Positions 52,218 to 58,948 of a stretch of 58,948 nucleotides of DNA are shown here, in pieces (the first letter of the stretch is position 1; each line of letters starts with the position of its first letter). The position numbers and the translations under genes are program-made. The notes under the pieces were generated by a model that ran no database searches, was not told where the DNA came from, and saw only the letters and a program-made list of their open reading frames with translations. Origin of the DNA: Gemmatimonadales bacterium (GTDB taxonomy: Bacteria; Gemmatimonadota; Gemmatimonadetes; Gemmatimonadales; GWC2-71-9); assembly GCA_011772755.1 (NCBI GenBank), contig WVYX01000293.1, positions 1 through 58,948 on the forward strand. Direction: 5' to 3'.

Positions 52218-53744
52218 TCAGCTGCCCTCTGTCGCCAGGAGTTCACCGAGCCGGGGGAACTCCCGGAGCGCTGCCTGCACGTAATCATCGTGCGTGAGGA
52301 AAAGCTCGGAAGCGGCGTCGGCGCCCCAGCGTACCTGGGCGACCCTAACCGCGAGCCATTGGACCAAAGGCCGTACATGTGCCGGTTCGAGCTGCAGTTC
52401 CGGGATATCCAGCTCACGCCGCACTCGCTCGACGAACGTGTCGAGCAGCGCCTCCGACCAGGCCGATTGATGGGCGAGCCATCGGGCGCGCGTGGCGGAG
52501 TCCTTGGGCAACGCATTGGCGACGCTATCCGCGACCGACTCGGCTAGACCGAGGCTCATGGCGGCTGTCCACCAAGCAGGTAGCGTGGAGGGTGCGGGGA
52601 GCTCGATATCCGGAACGATCCCCGGACCGGCGCGAACTGGTCGCTCGTTGTCGGTGTGATACACCGGGGTGCCAGCCGTGTCACGTGCTGTCCCGCGATG
52701 GAATGGCCGCCCGGAAGGCGTAGTGATGCGGGCGGTTGTGAGCCAGACCACGTCCCCGCTCGCCAGCGGGAAGGGGGTCTGCACCAAACCCTTCCCGAAG
52801 CTCTGCCGACCCATGACGAGAGCCCGGTCGTGGTCCTGGAGTGCGCCCGTCAGGACTTCTGCGGCGCTGGCGGAGTACCCGTCGATTAGCACGATCAGAG
52901 GCAGATCGGGGAAGACCGGCGCGCCCCGAGTGACCTCCGAGGTCACAGCGTCGCGCGTTCTCCCTACGGTTCGGAGGACCACTGTGGATTCGGGGAGGAA
53001 TAGCGACGCAACTTCCGTGAGGGCACCTACCGATCCGCCTGGGTTCCCGCGCAGGTCGAGGATCAGGCGCTCCGCGCCGACCCTCATCAGGCGCCGGACG
53101 GCGTCCTGAACCTGCTCGGCGGAGTTCGGCGCGAGCTGGGCGAGCCATGCGTATCCGGTTGTGGAGTCGGCCAAGTCGGCCCGCCAGACACCCGGTACGT
53201 CGAGCCGCCGCCGCCGCACGGCGACGGACACTGTGTCGGGTTGTAGCCGCGCGCCGCGCTCGAGCACGAGTGTTGCCTTGGAACCCTCGGCGCCCGTGAG
53301 CCAACGCTCAACGTCCATCGGGTCGCGCCCCGCGGTACTCGTATCGTCCACAGCGACAAGGCGGTCGCCGGGGACGATGCCGCTCCGCTCCGCGGGGCTC
53401 TGCGGGAGCACTGAGAGCACGATGATCGCCCCGTCCGCTGACTCGAGAACCACACCGACCCCCGCGTACTCCCCCCGCTGTCTGGCCCACCAGGCCGCCC
53501 ACTCCTCGGCCGTCATGTACCGGCTGTACGGGTCGAGCGCCCTCAGCATGCCGTCGATCGCCGCGCGTACGAGGAAGCCGTAGTCAACGGTGTCCACGTA
53601 GTTAGTGCGAACCTGAGCGATCGTCCGGGTGAGCGTCTGCATATGCTCGTACGGCTGCCGCTGTGCTACGGCACGGCCCGGGAGGGTGCCGACAAGGAGG
53701 AACGCCACGGTCGCGGCCGCGACGAGGTCCCGATTGCTCGGCAT
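52218..53744 (-). CDS. S41 family C-terminal processing peptidase
   Basis: A 508-residue exported Ser/Lys-dyad protease (CtpA family). Signal peptide MPSNRDLVAAATVAFLLVGTLPGRAVAQ. A PDZ domain (GVGVVLESADGAIIVLSVLPQSPAERSGIVPGDRLVAV) precedes the catalytic core with IDGYSASAAEVLTGAL (Ser) and GRQSFGKGLVQT (Lys). NPGGSVG matches the family. It lies 9 nt after the TPR gene in the same direction, with GGAG at good spacing. The 173-bp gap beyond its end (52045-52217) shows no gene. Confidence 0.9.
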   Translation of the reverse strand: MPSNRDLVAAATVAFLLVGTLPGRAVAQRQPYEHMQTLTRTIAQVRTNYVDTVDYGFLVRAAIDGMLRALDPYSRYMTAEEWAAWWARQRGEYAGVGVVLESADGAIIVLSVLPQSPAERSGIVPGDRLVAVDDTSTAGRDPMDVERWLTGAEGSKATLVLERGARLQPDTVSVAVRRRRLDVPGVWRADLADSTTGYAWLAQLAPNSAEQVQDAVRRLMRVGAERLILDLRGNPGGSVGALTEVASLFLPESTVVLRTVGRTRDAVTSEVTRGAPVFPDLPLIVLIDGYSASAAEVLTGALQDHDRALVMGRQSFGKGLVQTPFPLASGDVVWLTTARITTPSGRPFHRGTARDTAGTPVYHTDNERPVRAGPGIVPDIELPAPSTLPAWWTAAMSLGLAESVADSVANALPKDSATRARWLAHQSAWSEALLDTFVERVRRELDIPELQLEPAHVRPLVQWLAVRVAQVRWGADAASELFLTHDDYVQAALREFPRLGELLATEGS

Positions 53745-53753
53745 CTGCTGCTC

Positions 53754-54953
53754 CTAGGGTAGGGGGAGCTTCGAGAGACGTACTTCGGCGTCAGCCCTGT
53801 GCTCCGCGTATCGAGACGGCCCAATGGACAGGAATCGCTGGAATGCCCGTCGAGCCTCCGCTGACTGTTCGAGATCCTGCAGTGCGACTCCTAGGTAATA
53901 CCAAACGAGGGGGTGCACCGGCTTCTGCTCGGTCACGGCGGAAAGGACGGCTGCCGCCTCTTCCGTCTGCCCCGCCCGGTAGAGCGTGAGTGCGAGATCC
54001 CGACGCAAGCTCGTGTTGTCGGGGGCGAGGCTCAGCGCCGCCCGGCGCGCGTCCAGCGCGTCGAGCCAACGCTGGTGGTGTTCGTGGATGTCAGCTAGTC
54101 GCACATGGGCCATGTAGAGGCTCGGGTCGAACCGGACGGCCTCCTGCAAGAGGTCCATTGCGAAGTTGAGACGTCCGGCGCGGTACTCCAGACAGCCGAG
54201 CACGTAGCGGTACTCGGTGGCCTGCAGGAAGCTGGAGGACTCACCCGCATGCTCCTCGCGTCGGGTCGCCCGCTCAAGGAGCAGCTGCATGTCGCGCAGC
54301 GCGGCACCGTAGTTCCCGAGCTGCACGGCGGCAAGGGCACGGTACCAGAAAACGCCATCGCCGATCTTGTGCGGTTCATTCGCGTGCGCTGCCAGGAGGT
54401 GGGTCAGGTCACGAAACGCCTGGTCGTATTCTCCCTTGTAGAAGTGATCCACCGCGACTTGGAACGGCCCGCGCGCCATGATGAAGAACGTGTACCCGCC
54501 CGTCTCGACAGTCACCGGGGTAGCTGGCTCAAGGCCCACCGCGCTCACGATCTGGTGCTCTACGAAGGGGTCGATGAGGACCGCCCGGCGGTACATCTGC
54601 TCTCCCCGCGCCATCGCGTTCCGGATCACGTTGGGGTCTCCGGTTCGGCGCTCCTCCTTCGCCAGCTCGTCAAGACGGGCGTGTGGGAGGAACGCCAGCG
54701 CCATGTACGCTTCACCGTATTGGGGTTCGATCGCGAGAGCGCGGGTCAGCTCGCGCTCCACATCGTGCCACCGCCTTCGGCTCCAGTAGGCGAGCGCCGC
54801 ATGATAGTGGGCCACCGGGTCCGTAGAGTCGACTTGAACGCGACTGAGCAACACCTCGTAGCTCGCGGGCAAGGTGACCCGCGGGCCCGCAGTGCACGCG
54901 CTGCTCGGGGCTGCAGCGGCGAATCCCAGGAGTAGCAGCTGAATCTTCCGCAT
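53754..54953 (-). CDS. TPR-repeat lipoprotein
   Basis: A 399-residue protein with a short hydrophobic N-terminus and Cys (LLLLGFAAAAPSSAC), probably a lipoprotein. Several tetratricopeptide units are clear: VAHYHAALAYWSRRRWHDVERELTRALAIEPQYGEAYMALAF, VFWYRALAAVQLGNYGAALRDMQL, SLYMAHVRLADIHEHHQRWLDAL and SLRRDLALTLYRAGQTEEAAAVL. The ATG at 54953 is chosen for its signal peptide; an upstream ATG adds 14 residues. Likely scaffolds or regulates the co-transcribed S41 protease; that is inference. Confidence 0.78.
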   Translation of the reverse strand: MRKIQLLLLGFAAAAPSSACTAGPRVTLPASYEVLLSRVQVDSTDPVAHYHAALAYWSRRRWHDVERELTRALAIEPQYGEAYMALAFLPHARLDELAKEERRTGDPNVIRNAMARGEQMYRRAVLIDPFVEHQIVSAVGLEPATPVTVETGGYTFFIMARGPFQVAVDHFYKGEYDQAFRDLTHLLAAHANEPHKIGDGVFWYRALAAVQLGNYGAALRDMQLLLERATRREEHAGESSSFLQATEYRYVLGCLEYRAGRLNFAMDLLQEAVRFDPSLYMAHVRLADIHEHHQRWLDALDARRAALSLAPDNTSLRRDLALTLYRAGQTEEAAAVLSAVTEQKPVHPLVWYYLGVALQDLEQSAEARRAFQRFLSIGPSRYAEHRADAEVRLSKLPLP

Positions 54954-55274
54954 GGTCTCGGCCCTCCACCCGGTCAAACCTGACGGCCCCTTCATGTGGT
55001 AGAACTCATTGGTGGGCTGCCATCTGCATCAGCCGCGACGCGGGGGTTCGAGATAGGGCGTCGCTAGCCTGAGTCCATCGGTAGGCTTTCATTTTCTGAT
55101 GTTCTTATTCCGTTCGCCAGCGCCTTCCGGAACATTGCGTGCCCCTTCTGCGACATTGGCGCCACACCCCTGGCGCCTCTGTGAGGCGGAACCCTCGGGT
55201 CTCTGGCCTCTTGCCATCACTCGACCTTCATCGGCCACACACTGCAACAACGGCACTGCCGGTCTGCTGATCGC
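54954..55274. other. gap upstream of the TPR gene with a hairpin
   Basis: A 321-bp gap. GGCGCCA (55158-55164) and TGGCGCC (55171-55177) form a perfect 7-bp stem with loop CACCCC. No T-tract follows on either strand, so it is not a clear terminator. The AT-richer stretch 55088-55112 suits a promoter for the minus-strand TPR gene, but no consensus pair is seen. No gene is evident. Confidence 0.4.
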
Positions 55275-56507
55275 TCACCGCCGGCTGTACCGCACACTGG
55301 CGACGGCACGGGTGCCGTCATCCCGCTCCACCGTGCCGTAGGCCCTTCCTTGATGGAAGTCGAGGGGCGTGAACCGGCTGGGAAGCGCGACCTTCGCAGT
55401 GAGACGTCCCGACCGGTCGAAGATCTCCCACGTGTAGTGACTCGGTCGGAGACGTGGGAGCTGGGCACGGTAGAAGGGATGATGCGTGTACGTGGAGTCC
55501 ACGACGCGTACCCACAGCCGTTCCTCATCGTCCAGCCGGATCTCCTCGATACTGTGCATGGTGCGACCGTATTCCTGAGCGCCAACCAGCCCTCGGAGCG
55601 TGGCACCGAGGTCCCCGAGTTCGTCGTCCGACAGGCAGGCTGGGGGCTTGTTCGCGGTCCCGACCGGCTGTGGCGTCCACCCGCGACAAGCGCGTCGCAC
55701 TGTAGCCGCCACCAGGTGCCGCAAGGTGAAGCAGTACTCTACACCCTCCGCGTAGGCGAACCTCCCGGCTCGGCCTACCGTATAAAGCGCCCGCGGGCCA
55801 AACGGATAGCGTGGTCCAGTGATGGTCGGAGCGCGAACCCAGGTGATGTCCTCGATTTCAGCTACCACCGTCCCGGTGTCCGCCGTAAGGTCGTACGCTT
55901 CTAGTGCGACCGTGTCCGGTGTGCCGTCCGTCCGCACCAAGGTCGGGCGCCAGGCCAGCACCGCCGTATTGTGGAAGACCCGCAACTCCGTGCGCCGGCC
56001 AAGGGCACGCTTCCACCCGGTCGGCGACAACCGCTGGGTTCGAATCACCGCCCCGTCCCAGGTGTGCCAGGTGAGGCGGAGTTGGTAGCCGTCGAATACC
56101 AGCAACGAGTCGCCCGGCCACGCCGCGACGCCGTGGATCATGGAGTATTCCCCCGGACCTTTTCCTGGCCGGCCGATCGTGCGCGCCGTGCGCGACACCG
56201 TATCCACGACCAGCAGGTATCGTCGATCCGCCACGACCAGTTCACCGGTTGGACTCACGACGACCCATGATGGACTGATCAACTCGTCGCCGTCGAACAA
56301 CACGTGGACGCTGTCCACGATGTTGAGAGGTGGCCAATCTGAATCGTAGGGATTGGTGGTCCACACCACCACCGAGTCTGCGGTAGAGTCAACGGATCCG
56401 ATCCAGCCCGCCCCACCCCGCACCCCACCCGACGGCGCGCCGCGGCACGCCAGGGCCATGGCTGTCATCACGGTGCATACGGAGGGTAGCTGTCTCAGGG
56501 CGCGCAT
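55275..56507 (-). CDS. six-bladed beta-propeller lipoprotein
   Basis: A 410-residue exported lipoprotein (VMTAMALAC lipobox). Repeated blade motifs include SPSWVVVSPTGELVVADRRYLLVVD, GRPGKGPGEYSMIHGVAAWPGDSLLVFDGYQLRLTW and the terminal RSGRLTAKVALPSRFTPL. This arrangement matches the NHL-like six-bladed proteins frequent in Gemmatimonadota. Role unknown. ATG at 56507 is preferred over 56534 because it places the signal sequence correctly. Confidence 0.72.
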   Translation of the reverse strand: MRALRQLPSVCTVMTAMALACRGAPSGGVRGGAGWIGSVDSTADSVVVWTTNPYDSDWPPLNIVDSVHVLFDGDELISPSWVVVSPTGELVVADRRYLLVVDTVSRTARTIGRPGKGPGEYSMIHGVAAWPGDSLLVFDGYQLRLTWHTWDGAVIRTQRLSPTGWKRALGRRTELRVFHNTAVLAWRPTLVRTDGTPDTVALEAYDLTADTGTVVAEIEDITWVRAPTITGPRYPFGPRALYTVGRAGRFAYAEGVEYCFTLRHLVAATVRRACRGWTPQPVGTANKPPACLSDDELGDLGATLRGLVGAQEYGRTMHSIEEIRLDDEERLWVRVVDSTYTHHPFYRAQLPRLRPSHYTWEIFDRSGRLTAKVALPSRFTPLDFHQGRAYGTVERDDGTRAVASVRYSRR

Positions 56508-56632
56508 CCGGTATGGGCGGTTCAGGTCCGCCATGACTCAACCTGCTCCAGCTGCAGGTGAGGTGCTCGGGATCGGCTGGAAATCGCCAGCCTCTCCTGG
56601 CACATCATTCCTTGGGCGGCACCTCTGTTACG

Positions 56633-58948
56633 TCAGTCGTCCTTCCACCGAACGTTCCGCACCTTGGCGAGTACTGCTTCTCCCGGATTGAGCGTGATGC
56701 CCTTCGGCTCGAGTGGGAAGGGAGGCAGCTCCGCTTCGGTGATCGGACCCGAGACGATCAACTGATACTCCACCCATTGATCGTCGGCAAACTCAAGGCG
56801 GACCGGCACTACCATCTTGAAGTCGTCCGGGACGTCGCGCTGCCCGACGCGCATGGACGTCGTGAACTGGCCGTCCTCCGCCTTTTCAACCTTGTGCGAA
56901 AACTCATACGTCGGAATCGCCGTCCCGTCGAGCCACTGGTCGAAGAACCACCCCATGTCCATGCCGATGTGTTGTTCGACCACCGCCCTGAAGTCTCCCG
57001 TCGAGGCCCTCTTCCCAAGGTAGCGGCCGTAGAAATCCCGCATCATCGCCACGAAGCGGTCGTCGCTGCGCGTCTGAGGATCGAGCATCATGCTGCGCAG
57101 CATATGCACGACCCAAGCACCCTTCTGGTAGACGATGAGCTGGTAATCCTCGGGGTGTTCGCTCGACGCAACCCGATGGCCTAGCGCGATCGGACCCGCT
57201 TCGGCCGCGCGGTCCATGATGTCGTCGCGCCATTCTCGCAGCATCTTCTCGTATCGATCTCGCTCCAGCAGCACCTTGTCGAAGTAGAGGAGCGCGGCAA
57301 ACTGGGCCATCCCCTCACTCAGCCAGCGGTCCCGATAGGTCTTGTAATCGACGCCGATGGCCCACCACTGGTGCGCCATCTCGTGCGCCCGGAACAGCTG
57401 ATCGCGGCCCATGCCACGGTCCTCATGGAACGTGAACCACGAGAGGTGCACGATGCCCGGAAATGCCTCGCCGTGCCCGTAGGGGATCTCGGTTGCATAG
57501 AACCGCTCGGTCAGGGGCTGGCCGAACGTCTGCGTGAAGAATGACAGGCTGCTGACGACGTCGGATGCCACCTGCTTCTCCATCCCAGCGCCGGAGAGGA
57601 ACACGGTCTGGAGCCGAGTCTCTCTGCCCATGCGATCCCGGACCGTCACGCCCAGGCTCCTGTGCGCTTCCGTCGCCATCAGTACCGTGGTTCGGGGAAC
57701 GCCGGGATAGTCGATCTCGAGGGTCTCGAACTCCCCGATGTTGAATCCGGCATTCCGGATGGGCCGGTCGGTGAGCCGGCGGGCGGTGATGACCTTGTCG
57801 GCGGTGTCGGATGACTGGAGGGTCCCGACGCTCACCAGGCTGAGCCGCTCCGGATAGTGGAACGTGAGGTCGAACTTGCCTCTGCTAAGGCTTCCGTGCC
57901 GCGGGTACCAGCCGAGCGACGTGCGCAGGTAGTGCCAGTCGTCCTCCTCGTAGATCAGGTCGCCACGGTAGTGCAGCCGCAGCACCCGCTCCTCGCCCGC
58001 GACAACGGCGGGCTCGAACCGGACCCACAGCCACGGATTCTCCTTCTTCCAGAAGAACTGCGCCGCTCTTCCGTCACCCCACGTAGCCGAGTCGACCTCG
58101 AACTCGGGGAACAGCAAGAACGGCACCCATTGGAACCCTGACACCCTCGGGGTGATCCGAAGCTCAACCGACGCCGAGAAATCGAGGTTCTTGGCTATCC
58201 GCGCATCTATCGTGTAGCGCGTGATGTGCACGAGATCCCGGGCACCCTCGGCCAAGTCGGACCCCCGGTCCGCTTGCCGCGGGAATTGACACAGAATCTC
58301 GCCGACCTCTCCGGCCCGTCGCGCCTTTGACTTCCGTATGAGCCTCACGGACTCGGCCTCGTAGGGAGTGATCTCGAAGATGATCGGATCGTCTCCACCC
58401 TGCCGCGCGTTCGCGTAGAGATAGTGGTCCTCGATGCCGTTGAGAAACGCCGTCAGCATGTCGGTGTGGAACTGCTGCTCACCTTTGTCACTCACGTACT
58501 TGAGCGCGTACTCCACGTGCTCCTTCGCGTCCCTGTGCGGTGCCCTGTCCTCGAACGCAAGTTGCGCCTCCAGCTCCTCCATGGTGCCATCCGCGAACAT
58601 CAACACCAGTCTGTCGAACACCATGTCCAGGGAATCAGTTTTCATGTGGCGCTGTAGCTGGCCGCGCTCCACATGGTCGGGCGGGACGAACGTAAATCGC
58701 CCTTTGCCTATGAAGACGACGCCGACCGTGCGCCCGTTCACGGGCGAGAGCTGGTGAATCGTCCCGCTCTCGAGAGTGAACCGTGCCACATCGCGCTCCA
58801 GTGTGAGGGCCTGGACGGTGGCGCCCCTGGCAAGCGGCTCGAGGGCCATCAGTTGGTCGAACACAGCCTCATACGAGGCGGCAACCTGAAGGGAGTCATC
58901 CGCCGGACGCAATCCGCCGGGGTCGGAACGAGCCGCGAGCTGTGATGG
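56633..58948 (-). CDS. M1 family metallopeptidase, 5' end off the window
   Basis: At least 771 residues of an aminopeptidase N-like protein. The zinc site is HEMAHQWW followed by WLSEGMAQF, which supplies the third ligand. The visible N-terminus, PSQLAARSDPGG, continues out of the window in frame, so the start and any signal peptide are missing. A TTG at 58912 is the first in-window start but is unlikely. The N-terminal 230 residues are not the usual M1 domain. The expected GxMEN substrate motif is not evident. Confidence 0.85.
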   Translation of the reverse strand, partial: PSQLAARSDPGGLRPADDSLQVAASYEAVFDQLMALEPLARGATVQALTLERDVARFTLESGTIHQLSPVNGRTVGVVFIGKGRFTFVPPDHVERGQLQRHMKTDSLDMVFDRLVLMFADGTMEELEAQLAFEDRAPHRDAKEHVEYALKYVSDKGEQQFHTDMLTAFLNGIEDHYLYANARQGGDDPIIFEITPYEAESVRLIRKSKARRAGEVGEILCQFPRQADRGSDLAEGARDLVHITRYTIDARIAKNLDFSASVELRITPRVSGFQWVPFLLFPEFEVDSATWGDGRAAQFFWKKENPWLWVRFEPAVVAGEERVLRLHYRGDLIYEEDDWHYLRTSLGWYPRHGSLSRGKFDLTFHYPERLSLVSVGTLQSSDTADKVITARRLTDRPIRNAGFNIGEFETLEIDYPGVPRTTVLMATEAHRSLGVTVRDRMGRETRLQTVFLSGAGMEKQVASDVVSSLSFFTQTFGQPLTERFYATEIPYGHGEAFPGIVHLSWFTFHEDRGMGRDQLFRAHEMAHQWWAIGVDYKTYRDRWLSEGMAQFAALLYFDKVLLERDRYEKMLREWRDDIMDRAAEAGPIALGHRVASSEHPEDYQLIVYQKGAWVVHMLRSMMLDPQTRSDDRFVAMMRDFYGRYLGKRASTGDFRAVVEQHIGMDMGWFFDQWLDGTAIPTYEFSHKVEKAEDGQFTTSMRVGQRDVPDDFKMVVPVRLEFADDQWVEYQLIVSGPITEAELPPFPLEPKGITLNPGEAVLAKVRNVRWKDD

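Noticed and set aside
55049-55065. GGTTCGAGA word suggesting a tRNA T-arm
   Set aside because: No acceptor stem, D-arm or anticodon arm can be placed around it; no tRNA gene is seen in the window.

Overview
The window is a dense, GC-rich bacterial chromosome segment with almost no wasted space. Many genes are joined by 4-base ATGA or GTGA overlaps. The mix of genes fits Gemmatimonadota or a close relative: a GWxTD-domain secreted protein, a six-bladed propeller lipoprotein, a TonB-dependent receptor with a carboxypeptidase-like N-terminal domain, B12-dependent ribonucleotide reductase, zinc-ribbon Ser/Thr kinases and many secreted metallopeptidases. The phylum is inferred from gene content. 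No rRNA or tRNA is present to confirm it.

Layout. 1-8214 (+, except one IMPase gene): adk-map, probably the tail of a secY-adk-map operon, then an inositol monophosphatase, trpS, an MgtC-like membrane protein, a D-2-hydroxyacid dehydrogenase, a divergent PilT-like ATPase, a DapA/HOGA-type aldolase and a membrane M28 peptidase. 8252-12292: purA facing an orphan Wzz/BY-kinase, with a repeat and a terminator between them. 12589-21635 (+): glycerate kinase, glyS, an M3-like peptidase, a zincin, a small two-gene module encoding a ubiquitin-like protein, a methyltransferase and priA. 21973-25091 (+): a hypothetical gene, a Fur-type regulator, pyruvoyl arginine decarboxylase plus agmatinase (arginine to putrescine), and ccdA. 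25379-29704: class I aldolase and gamma-glutamyltransferase on the minus strand, then murQ followed by an internally deleted anmK remnant. 29955-35131 (-): one operon of FHA/zinc-ribbon protein, Ser/Thr kinase, PP2C phosphatase and FHA-trypsin fusion. 35457-45850 (+): a peptidase/propeller/barrel surface protein, a GWxTD protein, a second zinc-ribbon kinase with a PEGA domain, a gamma-carbonic anhydrase and nrdJ. 46058-52044 (+): two small genes, ispG, a lipoprotein and a TonB-type receptor. 52218-58948 (-): S41 protease, TPR lipoprotein, propeller lipoprotein and an M1 aminopeptidase that runs off the right edge.

The most unusual content is in the gaps. A composite palindromic element of about 105-140 bp (family A, core word GCAATTCGCAATT and outer ends AGCC-TCAGC) occurs five times, each time just 3' of a gene. 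In three copies the element overlaps the host gene's stop codon. A second palindromic element of about 98 bp (family B) occurs twice in opposite orientation. A third gap holds CCCGGCGGTCC words at exact 33-nt spacing with inverted counterparts. No transposase lies in the window, so these look like non-autonomous elements, but that is inference.

Other notable points are the PilT-like ATPase that has lost signature residues in three conserved boxes, the ubiquitin-like protein lacking a GG tail, the anmK deletion, and the large peptidase-MA/propeller/beta-barrel fusion.
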